The notes: generated by a model from the letters alone, not told the origin. DNA of 40,371 nucleotides from JAJYSO01 sp964579505 (GCA_964579505.1 CAZOGC010000019.1:1-40371), one strand, 5' to 3'. Shown: positions 14,533 through 24,827, counted from the stretch's first letter. Translations and numbers: made by a program.

Positions 14533-16227
14533 TTAATTTAAAATTTCAACAAAAAGTCCGTTGGCTGTTTTACTAACAGTAACTAGTTCTTTTTTGCGTA
14601 AACTTTTTAAAGCTTTATCCCATTTTTTATTGCTTAATCCTGTTTCGCTTTTTAGTGTTTCAAGAATTATGGAATGCTGATTCTTCAGCGGCTCAAAAAT
14701 GGTCTTTTCGTCTTCGGTTAACGCTATTTTCTTTTTCTCCGGTTTCATCTGTGGGAAGAACAATACTTCTTGTATAGAGGCATTATTGGTTAAGAACATA
14801 ATCAATCGATCCATGCCGATTCCCAGACCAGAAGTAGGAGGCATGCCGTATTCTAGTGCGCGTAAAAAGTCTTCATCAATATATTGAGCGGCTTCTTCAT
14901 CTCCTTTTTCAGAAAGTCGAAGTTGATCTTCAAAGCGTTCTCGTTGGTCTATAGGGTCATTCAGCTCAGAATAAGCGTTGGCTATTTCTTTTCCGCAGAC
15001 CATCAGTTCAAAACGCTCGGTTAGTTCAGGGCTTTCTCGATGGCGTTTTGTTAGAGGGCTCATCTCTACCGGATAATCAATGATATAGGTGGGTTGAATA
15101 AAATTACCTTCGCATTTTTCACCAAAAATTTCATCAATCAGTTTGCCTTTACCCATGGTTTCATCAACCTCTATACCCATTTCTAAAGCAGCAGCGCGAA
15201 TTTCATCTTCACTTTTTCCGGTAATATCAAAATCGGTAAATTGCTTAATAGCATCGGTCATAGTTACTCGGGCATAAGGTGCTTTAAAGTCAATTTCGTG
15301 TTCGCCAAATTGCGCTTTGGTGGTGCCGTTTACCGCTATAGCACAGTGCTCAAGTAGTTGTTCTACAAATTCCATCATCCACCGGTAATCTTTGTAGGCT
15401 ACATAAATTTCCATTGCTGTAAACTCCGGGTTGTGAGTGCGATCCATCCCTTCGTTTCTAAAGTTTTTAGAAAACTCATATACGCCTTCAAACCCTCCTA
15501 CGATAAGGCGTTTGAGATACAACTCGTTGGCAATGCGCAAATAAAGTGGAATGTTGAGCGCATTGTGGTGCGTAATAAAAGGTTTGGCGGCTGCGCCTCC
15601 GGGAATAGATTGCAAAATGGGGGTTTCTACCTCATAATATCCATGGTCGTTAAAAAACCGGCGCATGGCATTAAACAGCTTGGTGCGTTTTATAAAAATT
15701 TCTTTTACGTGTGGGTTTACCACCAAATCAGCATAGCGTTGACGGTAGCGCATCTCAGGGTCGTTAAACTTGTCAAATTCATTTCCATCTTTATCCTTTT
15801 TAGGAAGCGGAAGCGGTTTTATAGACTTGCTGAGAAGGGTAAAGTTTTTCACTTTTACCGTTTTTTCGCCCACTTTAGTGGTGAATAATTCGCCCTCAAT
15901 TCCCACAAAATCACCTATATCGAGTAATTTTTTATACACGTCGTTATAAAGGGTTTTATCTTCACCCAAACAGATTTCATCGCGATTAAAATATACCTGA
16001 ATGCGCCCTTCTGCATCTTGCAATTCAGCAAAAGAAGCTTTTCCCTGAATGCGTCTAGACATGATACGCCCGGCAATAACCACGGTCTTCCCTTCCTTAA
16101 AGTCATCTTTGAGTTGAGTAGTGGTGTGATCTACCGGAAACATGGCAGCCGGATAAGGATTGATACCTAAATCGCGTAATTTTGCCAGTTTTTCTCTGCG
16201 GATGTGTTCTTGCTCGGAAAGCTGCAT
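14533..16227 (-). CDS. lysS: Lysyl-tRNA synthetase, class II
   Basis: LysS charges tRNA-Lys with lysine using ATP. The 564-residue protein has an N-terminal OB-fold anticodon-binding domain (about 50-150) and a class II catalytic core: motif 1 around ETPILQSIPGGAAAKPF, motif 2 around FRNEGMDRTHNPEFT and motif 3 GLGIGMDRLIMFLTN. It is about 60 residues longer than E. coli LysS because of a C-terminal extension after motif 3 (about 505-564) with a helical, winged-helix-like pattern ending in VTVSKTANGLFVEIL. The gene appears to be transcribed alone. It lies upstream of the tRNA-Pro/GIY-YIG unit on the same strand. Confidence 0.96.
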   Translation of the reverse strand: MQLSEQEHIRREKLAKLRDLGINPYPAAMFPVDHTTTQLKDDFKEGKTVVIAGRIMSRRIQGKASFAELQDAEGRIQVYFNRDEICLGEDKTLYNDVYKKLLDIGDFVGIEGELFTTKVGEKTVKVKNFTLLSKSIKPLPLPKKDKDGNEFDKFNDPEMRYRQRYADLVVNPHVKEIFIKRTKLFNAMRRFFNDHGYYEVETPILQSIPGGAAAKPFITHHNALNIPLYLRIANELYLKRLIVGGFEGVYEFSKNFRNEGMDRTHNPEFTAMEIYVAYKDYRWMMEFVEQLLEHCAIAVNGTTKAQFGEHEIDFKAPYARVTMTDAIKQFTDFDITGKSEDEIRAAALEMGIEVDETMGKGKLIDEIFGEKCEGNFIQPTYIIDYPVEMSPLTKRHRESPELTERFELMVCGKEIANAYSELNDPIDQRERFEDQLRLSEKGDEEAAQYIDEDFLRALEYGMPPTSGLGIGMDRLIMFLTNNASIQEVLFFPQMKPEKKKIALTEDEKTIFEPLKNQHSIILETLKSETGLSNKKWDKALKSLRKKELVTVSKTANGLFVEILN

Positions 16228-16301
16228 AATAAAGGTTTAAAAAATGAATTGGCAAATTTAAGGAGATTCACATTAGTATTCAACTTAAAATTAAAAGGAA
16301 A

Positions 16302-16335
16302 TTTGAGCTTAAAAACGCCTCAAACTGTATCTTTG
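16302..16335 (+). promoter_or_regulatory. Promoter of lipB-arsC
   Basis: TTTG (16302-16305) and TATCTTTG (16328-16335) match the Bacteroidetes -33 and -7 elements, with a 22-nt spacer that is slightly long. The -7 box ends 22 bp before the lipB ATG. Confidence 0.55.
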
Positions 16336-16357
16336 TTTCTTATTAGTATTTGTAGTG

Positions 16358-17086
16358 ATGAATAAAATAATACAGTGGAGAGATTTAGGCAAAAGAGATT
16401 ATAAAACCTGCTGGGATTTTCAGGAAACAGTCTTTCAAGACAGTATTGCGTTAAAATTAAAAAACAGGAAAACAGAAACCCCTGAAGAAACCGATAATTA
16501 TCTGTTTTTTGTAGAACATCCGCATGTGTATACCCTTGGTAAAAGTGGAAAAATGGAGCATTTGCTGTTAAATGAAGAGGGGCTGAAAGAACGTGGAATA
16601 CAGTTTTATAAAATTAATAGAGGAGGAGATATTACCTATCACGGCCCCGGGCAAATAGTGGGTTACCCGATCTTAGATCTAGATAATTTTTTTACAGATA
16701 TTCACAAATACATGCGTTGTTTAGAAGAAGTGGTAATTCGTACATTGGCAGATTATGGACTTAAAGGAGAGCGCAGCAAGGGTGAAACGGGAGTTTGGCT
16801 GGATGTAGATACTCCTTTTGCTCGGAAAATTTGTGCCATGGGTGTACGTGCAAGTCACTGGGTTACCATGCACGGGTTTGCCTTGAATGTAAATGCTGAT
16901 TTAGGTTATTTTGATCATATTATTCCTTGCGGAATAGAAGACAAGTCGGTGGCATCACTTCAGGTAGAGCTTGGCCAAACAACCATAGATGAAGAGGTGG
17001 TTAAAGAAAAATTATTACATCACTTTGCAGTAGTATTTGAAGCAGAGATGGTAGCGGCAAAAAATGAACATTCATTAATTGTATAA
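16358..17086 (+). CDS. lipB: Lipoyl(octanoyl) transferase
   Basis: LipB transfers octanoyl groups from acyl carrier protein to lipoyl domains, the first step of lipoate synthesis. The protein is 242 residues from the ATG at 16358; a GTG one codon upstream is an alternative. Family motifs are clear: RGGDITYHGPGQIVGYPILDL, KICAMGVRASHWVTMHGFALN (with the conserved lysine) and the catalytic Cys191 in HIIPCGIEDKSV. arsC follows after 15 bp in the same orientation. lipA is not in the window. Confidence 0.96.
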   Translation: MNKIIQWRDLGKRDYKTCWDFQETVFQDSIALKLKNRKTETPEETDNYLFFVEHPHVYTLGKSGKMEHLLLNEEGLKERGIQFYKINRGGDITYHGPGQIVGYPILDLDNFFTDIHKYMRCLEEVVIRTLADYGLKGERSKGETGVWLDVDTPFARKICAMGVRASHWVTMHGFALNVNADLGYFDHIIPCGIEDKSVASLQVELGQTTIDEEVVKEKLLHHFAVVFEAEMVAAKNEHSLIV

Positions 17087-17101
17087 ACAAAAGATAATAA
17101 T

Positions 17102-17449
17102 ATGGCAGCTATAACTATTTATCATAACAACCGTTGCAGCAAAAGCCGCTGTGCGTTGGGCATTTTAGAAGAAAAAGGAGTTGATTTTGAAGTGAGAGAA
17201 TATTTAAAAGAAGTTCCTACTGTTGAAGAATTAAGCGTGGTACTAAAAAAGCTTGGTATAAAACCCGAAGATTTAGTGCGTAAGAATGAAGCTATTTATA
17301 AAGACAACTATAAAGGCAAGACGTTTTCTGAAGAAGAATGGCTACAGATTCTTACAGAAAACCCGAAGTTGATTCAACGGCCTATTGTTATAAAAGGAGA
17401 TAAAGCCGTTATAGCCCGCCCGGCTGAAAAATTAGATGAGGTTTTATAA
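17102..17449 (+). CDS. arsC: ArsC family (glutaredoxin-dependent arsenate reductase-like) protein
   Basis: A 115-residue thioredoxin-fold protein of the ArsC/Spx/YffB family. Cys12 lies in the active-site loop HNNRCSKSR, and the IQRPIVI segment near residue 92 carries the conserved arginine that binds oxyanions in E. coli ArsC. The length matches ArsC rather than Spx, and no second Cys forms a CXXC motif. Arsenate reduction is the usual annotation, but no ars genes are nearby, so a general thiol-redox role is possible. It is probably cotranscribed with lipB. Confidence 0.85.
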   Translation: MAAITIYHNNRCSKSRCALGILEEKGVDFEVREYLKEVPTVEELSVVLKKLGIKPEDLVRKNEAIYKDNYKGKTFSEEEWLQILTENPKLIQRPIVIKGDKAVIARPAEKLDEVL

Positions 17450-17463
17450 AATCTATTTTCATA

Positions 17464-17503
17464 AAAAAACCTCGCTAGCTACACTAAGTTAACGAGGTTT
17501 TTT
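17464..17503. terminator. Bidirectional intrinsic terminator between arsC and the DPP IV gene
   Basis: AAAAAACCTCG (17464-17474) pairs with CGAGGTTTTTT (17493-17503) in an 11-bp stem with an 18-nt loop. The A and T runs allow termination on both strands, which fits the convergent genes on either side. Confidence 0.85.
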
Positions 17504-17522
17504 GAAGATAAGTATTGGCTGA

Positions 17523-19679
17523 TTACTTTAAAAATTCATTAAAGTAGTCGGTTATTTTTTGCATTAGATGAATGCGGTCAAAGCCGCGAACATTATGCGG
17601 ATGATCGGGATACACAAAATAATCTACTTGTACGCGGTGTTTAATACACGATTCTAAAAACCGCATAGATTGCTGCCAAACTACAGTAGAGTCTTGCCCA
17701 CCGTGAATAATGAGCAGTTTTCCTTTAAGGTTTTGTACTTTATCGAGTAAGCTCGCTTCGGCATATCCTTTTGGGTTTTCTTGGGGCGTATCCATATACC
17801 GTTCAGTATACATTACTTCATACATTCGCCAGTCAATAACCGGTCCGCCGGCTACCCCTACTTTAAAAACTCCCGGATGGCGTAACATAAACGAGGTAGT
17901 CATAAACCCGCCAAAACTCCACCCGTGTATGCCCAATCTATTAGCATCAACATAGGGTAATGATTTAAGGTATTTTACGCCTTGTAGTTGGTCTTTCATC
18001 TCAACCGTGCCCAAGTGTCTGAAAGTGACTTGCTCAAATTTCATTCCGCGGTTACTACTCCCTCTGCCGTCCATGGTAAAAATAATGTATCCGTGTTGCG
18101 CCATATAATCATACCAGAGGTTACCGCTTTCCGGAAAGCTGTGGTGTAGTAGTTGAATTCCGGGACCATTGTACAAGTATACGATTACCGGATATTTTTT
18201 AGCCGGATTAAAATCAGGAGGTAAAATTAGGCGTGCATATAGTGGGGTTTTTCCATCAGCTGCAGTAAGGGTAAGTTCTTTTATTTTGGGTTGTGCATAA
18301 TTTTTAAGAGGATTAGGTGCGTCTAACAATACTTTATTCCACGTACCCCTTGTAGCTGCCACACTAATTTTATTAGGCGTAGTGTAATTGTTGTAACGAT
18401 CTATCCAATATTTACCATTGGTACTTACAGAAGCTTTATGTATGCCCGGAGCATTGTCTAACCGGCGAATTTTTCCATTTTTCCAATTCACAGCATATAC
18501 TGTTTTATCCATAGGGGAGAGCTTAGAAGACGAAATAATCACTTCGTTTCTATTAGGAATCCAGCCGTTAATAGCATTTACTACCCAGTCTCCCGATGTA
18601 ACTTGGTTTAGTAATTTGCCTTGGGTATTGTAGCGATATAGATGTAAGAATCCGTCGCGTAGGCTCCACCATAAAAACTGATCATCGTGCCCCGGAATAA
18701 ACGCCATGGGGTGAAGTGGGTGTAAGTATTTAGGGTCACTTTCTTTAAAAAGTGTGGCGATGCGCTGACCGGTTTCTGCGCTGTATTGGTTTAAGGTAAG
18801 TTGTTGTTGATTGCGTTTTAAGGTGGCTATGTAAATAGATTTTCCATCCGGACTCCAAGTCACGTTTGTCAGGTAATCGTCATACGCTTTTTCAACTTTC
18901 ATCCAAACGGTTTGTTGCGTCTCAGTATTATAGACCCCCAGGCTCACTTTTTCGCTACCGCGCCCGGCCATAGGGTATTTAACGTATTTAACTATAGCAG
19001 GAACACTATCCCAATTAATAACCGGATAGTTTTGTACCTTAGATTCATCTTTTTGGTAGAAAGCAATTAAGTTACCTTTAGGCGCAAAGAAAACACCGCG
19101 ATCTACCCCAAATTCGTTACGCGAAACAATTTGCCCACTTACAATATTGAGGTCTTTTTCAGAAGTAATAGCCGTTTTATTTCCTTCGGCATCGGCTATA
19201 TATAAATTATTGGCTTTGCTGTAAGCCACTTGTAGTTTATGTGGATTTACATAAAAGTTTGTGGTGTTTTTAGGAAGTTCTACCCAAGTTGAAAATTGCC
19301 AAGCGCCCTCCGTGTTTGTTCCTTTATAAAGTATATCGCCTACTTTAAAATAAAGCGTGTGGGCATTTATCCAATGTATTTGTGGAAACCGACGTAGGCT
19401 GCGATGACTAAATAACTGGTGATTTAAGGTAGCTAAATCAAATAACTTTTGAGTATGCATGCTGGGTACCGAGACTTTTACGATGGTAGAAGTTTTGGAG
19501 GAGTGATTTACCTTACTAAACGCATTTTCATTAGGTATCCAAGTGGTTTGGGCAATGTTTTCAGGAGCTAGGTTGAGGTATAACCCCAAAACCGCATCGC
19601 GCATGGTATATTTTTTTTGCTGCGCGGTAAGCGTATTTGCTAAAAACAAAACCAAAAGTAGAGAAGTGATTTTTTTCAT
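17523..19679 (-). CDS. Dipeptidyl peptidase IV-type S9 peptidase
   Basis: A 718-residue secreted serine peptidase with signal peptide MKKITSLLLVLFLANTLTAQ. An N-terminal beta-propeller (about 30-480) precedes an alpha/beta-hydrolase domain. The triad is Ser588 in HGWSFGGF, Asp663 in GGQDSTVVW and His695 in DHPHNVRG, the arrangement expected of true DPP IV enzymes that release X-Pro dipeptides. Length also fits DPP IV (about 720 residues). The protein is probably periplasmic or surface-associated. It is divergent from the M16 protease gene across a 160-bp gap and shares the terminator at 17464-17503. Confidence 0.93.
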   Translation of the reverse strand: MKKITSLLLVLFLANTLTAQQKKYTMRDAVLGLYLNLAPENIAQTTWIPNENAFSKVNHSSKTSTIVKVSVPSMHTQKLFDLATLNHQLFSHRSLRRFPQIHWINAHTLYFKVGDILYKGTNTEGAWQFSTWVELPKNTTNFYVNPHKLQVAYSKANNLYIADAEGNKTAITSEKDLNIVSGQIVSRNEFGVDRGVFFAPKGNLIAFYQKDESKVQNYPVINWDSVPAIVKYVKYPMAGRGSEKVSLGVYNTETQQTVWMKVEKAYDDYLTNVTWSPDGKSIYIATLKRNQQQLTLNQYSAETGQRIATLFKESDPKYLHPLHPMAFIPGHDDQFLWWSLRDGFLHLYRYNTQGKLLNQVTSGDWVVNAINGWIPNRNEVIISSSKLSPMDKTVYAVNWKNGKIRRLDNAPGIHKASVSTNGKYWIDRYNNYTTPNKISVAATRGTWNKVLLDAPNPLKNYAQPKIKELTLTAADGKTPLYARLILPPDFNPAKKYPVIVYLYNGPGIQLLHHSFPESGNLWYDYMAQHGYIIFTMDGRGSSNRGMKFEQVTFRHLGTVEMKDQLQGVKYLKSLPYVDANRLGIHGWSFGGFMTTSFMLRHPGVFKVGVAGGPVIDWRMYEVMYTERYMDTPQENPKGYAEASLLDKVQNLKGKLLIIHGGQDSTVVWQQSMRFLESCIKHRVQVDYFVYPDHPHNVRGFDRIHLMQKITDYFNEFLK

Positions 19680-19839
19680 AAAAAAGGTAAAAATTTTGAA
19701 TAATTAAACGAGGCTAAAATAAAGCATTCTTTAGAGGTAACCATATAAAGTATTGAATTGATAGATAATATATTGAATAACAATGAAGAAGTTAAAAAAA
19801 ATAGTATATTAGTCAATAATTTTCAAAAAAAATTAACTT

Positions 19840-22797
19840 ATGAAAGCCTTTACAAAACTCCTGATTATTGTATGCCTACCAGTGTTTTTTGTGCAGACCT
19901 CGTGTACGAAAAAAGAGTCAGACAATGCTCACAAAGATTATGCATGGAAAACTCAAAAAGCAAATGGGTTTACCTACAGATATGTAGAAAACGATCCCTC
20001 GCATACGCGTTTCTACAAGTTAGACAACGGGTTGACCGTTATTTTGAGTCCGTCGCATAAAAAACCACGTATCCAAACTTATGTAGCCGTAAAAGCCGGA
20101 AGCAAAACAGATCCGGCAGATCACACCGGACTAGCGCACTACCTAGAGCATATGCTTTTTAAAGGAACCGATAAATTTGGAACTCAAAACTGGACCAAAG
20201 AAAAACCGCTACTCGATAAAATTACGCAATTATACGAACAGTATAACCACACTACAGATGAGGCTAAGCGTACAAAAATTTACAGCCAAATAGATAAAGT
20301 TTCTGGCGAAGCAGCGCAGTATGCCATTGCCAATGAGTATGATAAAATGATGGGAGCTATGGGAGCCCGAGGCACTAATGCTTTTACCTCTTTTGAAGAA
20401 ACGGTTTATACCGAAGATATTCCGAGTAACGCCGTTGATAAATATTTAGCGGTGCAAGCAGAACGATTTAGACATCCGGTATTTCGACTTTTTCACACAG
20501 AGTTAGAAGCTGTTTATGAAGAGAAAAATAGAAGCCTGGATAATGATGGAAGCAAGGTTTATCAAACTATGTTTAAAGAGCTTTTTCCTCATAATAATTA
20601 CGGAAAACAAACTACTATTGGTACCATACACGATTTAAAAAATCCGTCGTTGGTAGAGATTAGAAAGTATTTTAATACCTATTATGTACCCAATAACATG
20701 GGAATTATAATGGCGGGTGATTTTGATCCGGATACGATGATTAAAAAAATAGCGGATGCATTTGGTTATATGAAGGCTAAAAAATTACCGCCCTACACTT
20801 TTCCCCAAGAAAAACCCATCAAAAAACCGATTGATACGGCTGTTTATGGGCCGGAACCCGCTCGTATTATGCTTGGGTATCGTTTTCCGGGAGCCGCTTC
20901 AGATGAGGCCCGTATGTTAACTTTAGTAAGTAGCATTTTGAGTAATGGCTCTGCCGGACTCATTGATTTAGATTTGGTAAAACAACAAAAGTTAATGGGC
21001 GCTTATGCGTACCCAAATATTTTAGAAGATTATAGCGCCTTTATGCTGAGTGGGCGGCCCACTAAAGGACAGACTCTAGATGAAGTAAAAAGTTTGTTGT
21101 TACAAGAAATAGCCAAGTTGAAGAAAGGTGAATTTTCAGACGATTTAATTACGTCTATTATAAACAATGAGAAAAAAAGCGTGTTGCATACCAATGCCAA
21201 TTACAACCGACGCGCTTCTAAGTTAATGAATAACTTTACCGTTGGTACAGATTGGTTGCGTAACGTATCGTATATTAACTGGCTAGACACAGTAACTAAA
21301 CAAGATATTGTTGATTTTGCTAAAAAACATTTTAACAACAACTACGTAGCCGTTTATAAAAAACAGGGCAAAGATCGCAATGTGGTAAAGGTTGAAAAAC
21401 CACATATAACTCCGGTGGTGTTAAATAGAGATGCACAATCTGACTTTTTGAAAAAAATCGCCCAAATAAAAGAAAAACCTATCCAGCCGGTTTGGGTAAA
21501 TTATAAAAAGGATATTGAACGTGCTGAGGCCGGAAAATATTCGGTGTTAAGTGTTCAAAATAAAGACAACGGACTGTTTAGTATGGATTACTATTTTGAT
21601 ACCGGTAGCTGGAGTAATAAGTTGCTTCCGCTGGCGGCAGCATACCTAGAATATATAGGCACTAAAGACAAGACGGCTGAAGATATTAGTAAAGATTTTT
21701 ATGAGTTAGCAAGTTCATTCCGTGTTGGTGTTTCTTCAGAAACCACGCGTATATTGCTTAGCGGATTGCAACAAAATTTTAAACAAACCGTCAAACAATT
21801 TGATGATTTATTAGAAAATTGTGTTCCTAACCAAGAGGCCTTTACCGACTTTATTAATAAACTAAAAAAAGCGCGAGCAAATGCCAAATTAAATAAGGGG
21901 CAAATAGAGCGCGGGTTGCGTAGCTATGCATTATATGGACCTCATAATCCGTATAATAATGTATTGAAAACAGCCCAGTTAGATACCCTAACGGCTCAAG
22001 ATTTAGTTAAGGTGTTGCACGATTTAGCCAATTACAAACACAAAATTCTTTATTACGGCCCTAAATCTGCAGAAGAAATTGCTGGCATTATTAAAAAGAT
22101 TCATCAAGCTCCTAATGAGTTTACGCCATTACCTAAGCCGGTAACATTTACTCAACTTTCTCAACAAGAAAACAAAGTTTTACTGGCTCATTATAATATG
22201 GTGCAGGCTGAGATTTATTGGGTACGTAATAATGAACAATACGATGTTTCACAAGAACCCATCATCTCATTTTTTAATCAATATTATGGAGGAGGTATGG
22301 AGTCAGTTGTTTTTCAAACCATACGAGAATCAAGTGCGTTGGCATATTCTACCTATGCGTCCTTCCTAACACCATCACATAAAGAAGACCGCGATTCTTT
22401 CTTAGCTTATGTAGGAACGCAAAGCGATAAGTTTTCGGATGCGGTAGCTGCTATGAACAGAATTATGACGACCCTGCCGCGTTCTGATAAAGCAGTAACT
22501 ACTGCTAAGAAAAGTTTGTTGAATAAACTCTCTTCGCAACGCATTACCGGAAAACAAATTATGTATGATTATTTGGATGCACAAAGAATGGGAAGAGACT
22601 ACGATATAAGAAAAGATATATACCAGGCTATTCCAGATATGACGTTTGAAGATTTAAATACATTTTTTAAGAAAGAAGTTAGCGGAAAACCGTATACCTA
22701 TTGTATTGTGGCAGGTAAAGGAAAGTTAGATCAGAAGACCTTAAAAGCTATCGGTCCGGTAAAACTGGTTAGTCTAGAAGCTATTTTTGGATATTAA
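19840..22797 (+). CDS. M16 family zinc metalloprotease, lipoprotein
   Basis: A 985-residue protease with a lipoprotein signal peptide (lipobox ending at Cys22), so it should be anchored in the envelope. The inverted zinc motif HYLEH is at residues 100-104, with Glu103 as catalytic base. The third ligand is probably Glu223 in ELEAVYEEK. Two M16 repeats are present: an active N-terminal half and a C-terminal half lacking the motif, as in pitrilysin-type enzymes. It would degrade peptides enclosed in the clamshell. The insertion between the zinc motif and the Glu ligand is longer than in classical M16B proteins. It is transcribed alone, with a terminator following. Confidence 0.93.
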   Translation: MKAFTKLLIIVCLPVFFVQTSCTKKESDNAHKDYAWKTQKANGFTYRYVENDPSHTRFYKLDNGLTVILSPSHKKPRIQTYVAVKAGSKTDPADHTGLAHYLEHMLFKGTDKFGTQNWTKEKPLLDKITQLYEQYNHTTDEAKRTKIYSQIDKVSGEAAQYAIANEYDKMMGAMGARGTNAFTSFEETVYTEDIPSNAVDKYLAVQAERFRHPVFRLFHTELEAVYEEKNRSLDNDGSKVYQTMFKELFPHNNYGKQTTIGTIHDLKNPSLVEIRKYFNTYYVPNNMGIIMAGDFDPDTMIKKIADAFGYMKAKKLPPYTFPQEKPIKKPIDTAVYGPEPARIMLGYRFPGAASDEARMLTLVSSILSNGSAGLIDLDLVKQQKLMGAYAYPNILEDYSAFMLSGRPTKGQTLDEVKSLLLQEIAKLKKGEFSDDLITSIINNEKKSVLHTNANYNRRASKLMNNFTVGTDWLRNVSYINWLDTVTKQDIVDFAKKHFNNNYVAVYKKQGKDRNVVKVEKPHITPVVLNRDAQSDFLKKIAQIKEKPIQPVWVNYKKDIERAEAGKYSVLSVQNKDNGLFSMDYYFDTGSWSNKLLPLAAAYLEYIGTKDKTAEDISKDFYELASSFRVGVSSETTRILLSGLQQNFKQTVKQFDDLLENCVPNQEAFTDFINKLKKARANAKLNKGQIERGLRSYALYGPHNPYNNVLKTAQLDTLTAQDLVKVLHDLANYKHKILYYGPKSAEEIAGIIKKIHQAPNEFTPLPKPVTFTQLSQQENKVLLAHYNMVQAEIYWVRNNEQYDVSQEPIISFFNQYYGGGMESVVFQTIRESSALAYSTYASFLTPSHKEDRDSFLAYVGTQSDKFSDAVAAMNRIMTTLPRSDKAVTTAKKSLLNKLSSQRITGKQIMYDYLDAQRMGRDYDIRKDIYQAIPDMTFEDLNTFFKKEVSGKPYTYCIVAGKGKLDQKTLKAIGPVKLVSLEAIFGY

Positions 22798-22881
22798 GTA
22801 GTTGTAAATTTAATTTTAGATGATGATTATCTGAAGATTGAAAATAAGATAAATTTCAACTGAGTTATTACCGCAAATTAT

Positions 22882-22909
22882 AAAAAGGTGCTTTTGTAGC
22901 GCCTTTTTT
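22882..22909 (+). terminator. Intrinsic terminator of the M16 protease gene
   Basis: AAAAAGGTGC (22882-22891) pairs with GCGCCTTTTT (22899-22908), one T-G pair, 7-nt loop, followed by T residues. It lies 85 bp past the stop. The rest of the roughly 320-bp gap to the permease shows no gene. Confidence 0.82.
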
Positions 22910-23117
22910 ATAGTAATATGAAAGGTATTAGAGATGTAATACAAAAGTTGATTTTTGTGCAACTATAAGGGCAATTTAGAGTGTTTTTTTGTAGCTAGAA
23001 TAGACTAAAAATAAATTTTTCTTAAACTTTACCCCACGCGGTTGCAATAATTTTATTACTTTTCGCCAACTTTATGACAGAAGATTAAGTTTAATCATCC
23101 AAACACATTTAAATTAC

Positions 23118-24827
23118 ATGAGTCTTTTTATTAAAAAATCTATTCCTAATCTACTTAAAGAAGCTGAATCTTCAGGAGAAGGAACTTTAAAACGAACGTT
23201 AAGTGCTACCTCATTGGTAGCGTTAGGAATTGGAGCTATTGTAGGTGCCGGGTTATTCTCTATAACCGGAATGGCAGCCGGTAATTATGCCGGACCAGCT
23301 ATTATAATTTCTTTTATTATTGCAGCGGTAGGCTGTGGGTTGGCCGGACTTTGTTATGCGGAATTTGCTTCTATGATTCCGGTGGCAGGTAGTGCCTATA
23401 CGTACTCTTATGCTACAATGGGCGAATTTATTGCATGGATTATAGGATGGGATTTGGTCTTAGAATATGCAGTAGGAGCAGCCACGGTAGCCTCTAGTTG
23501 GAGTGACTATTTAGTGGTGCTGCTCAATAAATACGGGTTGAGTTTGCCTTATAGTTTAACCCATACTCCTTTTGACTCAGCAACATTAGCCGATGGCTCT
23601 GTGGTACATGGTTTTCTTAACCTTCCATCAGTTTTTATTGTAGTTGTTTTATCAATGGTGCTTATTCGAGGAATGAGTGAATCTGCCTTGGTAAATAATA
23701 TTATTGTCGTGCTAAAAATTAGTATTGTTTTAGTCTTTATTATTATTGGCTTTAATTATATACGCCCGGCTAACTTAGACCCGTTTATTCCGCCTAATAC
23801 CGGAACATTCGGACATTTTGGATGGACGGGTATTATACGAGCGGCGGCACTGGTCTTCTTTGCCTATATTGGGTTTGATGCGGTGTCTACCGCTGCCCAA
23901 GAAACTAAAAATCCAAGAAAAGCAATGCCTATTGGTATTTTAGGGTCGCTGGTTATTTGTACTATTTTGTACATTTTATTTGCTTATGTAATGACGGGTG
24001 TAACTTCTTACCACAACTTTGTAGGTGGTAATGGAGCTGGAGAATTAGCACCGGTAGCTACTGCTGTACAATATATGGGTGATGTGGTTAACGGAGTACC
24101 TCATCCGGACTACCCGCTCTTAAATACCGGAATTATTGTGGCTATTCTATTAGGTTATTCTTCCGTAATCTTAGTGATGCTATTGGGGCAGAGCCGAGTA
24201 TTCTATTCTATGAGTGTAGACGGGCTGTTACCTAAATTGTTTTCTCAAGTACACAAAAAATTCCGTACACCTTTTAAATCTAACCTAATGTTTATGTTGC
24301 TGGTAAGTGCTTTTGCGGCTTTTATTCCGGGACGTATTGTGGGCGAGATGACCAGTATAGGCACTTTGTTTGCTTTTATTCTGGTGTGTATAGGGGTGCT
24401 GGTAATGCGCTATAAAATGAAAGATGTTCCACGGGCGTTTAGAGTTCCGTTGGTGCCTTATATCCCTGCTTTAGGAGTTCTCGTCTGTTTAGGTATGATG
24501 GTTTTCTTGCCGTTTGATACTTGGATTCGTTTATTGGTATGGATGCTTATAGGATTAGATATTTATGAGCGATATGGAGTAAAAAAGAGTAAAATGAATA
24601 AAGAGAAAAAGCATTTTAAAGACAAAGTGGTTATTAGTATTTGCGGTTTGGCAGTTTCTATACTTCTCGTAGTATTGGCTTTTGCCCACTATTACACTAC
24701 CCCGATAGATAAACGCGATGTTGGTTTCTTTTATGTGGCAGTAGTCATAGGTGCCATTCATATTATTTATTTTGCTGTTCGTTATGTGCAAGATAAAGGC
24801 AGAGGAAAACAATTAAATGAGCTATAA
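23118..24827 (+). CDS. APC superfamily amino acid permease (cationic amino acid transporter type)
   Basis: A 569-residue integral membrane protein with about 14 hydrophobic segments. The N-terminal LKRTLSATSLVALGIGAIVGAGLF and the downstream YAEFASMIPVAGSAYTYSY are classical APC-superfamily signatures; the overall pattern, including FFAYIGFDAVSTAAQETKNP, is that of the CAT subfamily (YfnA-like). It probably imports amino acids by proton-coupled transport; the substrate cannot be deduced. The gene is single, with a terminator 45 bp downstream. A TACTTTTC near 23057-23064 is a 7-of-8 match to the -7 element. Confidence 0.92.
   Translation: MSLFIKKSIPNLLKEAESSGEGTLKRTLSATSLVALGIGAIVGAGLFSITGMAAGNYAGPAIIISFIIAAVGCGLAGLCYAEFASMIPVAGSAYTYSYATMGEFIAWIIGWDLVLEYAVGAATVASSWSDYLVVLLNKYGLSLPYSLTHTPFDSATLADGSVVHGFLNLPSVFIVVVLSMVLIRGMSESALVNNIIVVLKISIVLVFIIIGFNYIRPANLDPFIPPNTGTFGHFGWTGIIRAAALVFFAYIGFDAVSTAAQETKNPRKAMPIGILGSLVICTILYILFAYVMTGVTSYHNFVGGNGAGELAPVATAVQYMGDVVNGVPHPDYPLLNTGIIVAILLGYSSVILVMLLGQSRVFYSMSVDGLLPKLFSQVHKKFRTPFKSNLMFMLLVSAFAAFIPGRIVGEMTSIGTLFAFILVCIGVLVMRYKMKDVPRAFRVPLVPYIPALGVLVCLGMMVFLPFDTWIRLLVWMLIGLDIYERYGVKKSKMNKEKKHFKDKVVISICGLAVSILLVVLAFAHYYTTPIDKRDVGFFYVAVVIGAIHIIYFAVRYVQDKGRGKQLNEL

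Noticed and set aside
15358..15888. A 176-codon plus-strand open frame opposite lysS
   Set aside because: It lies fully inside lysS on the other strand, has no recognisable domain, and LysS motifs run continuously through the region.
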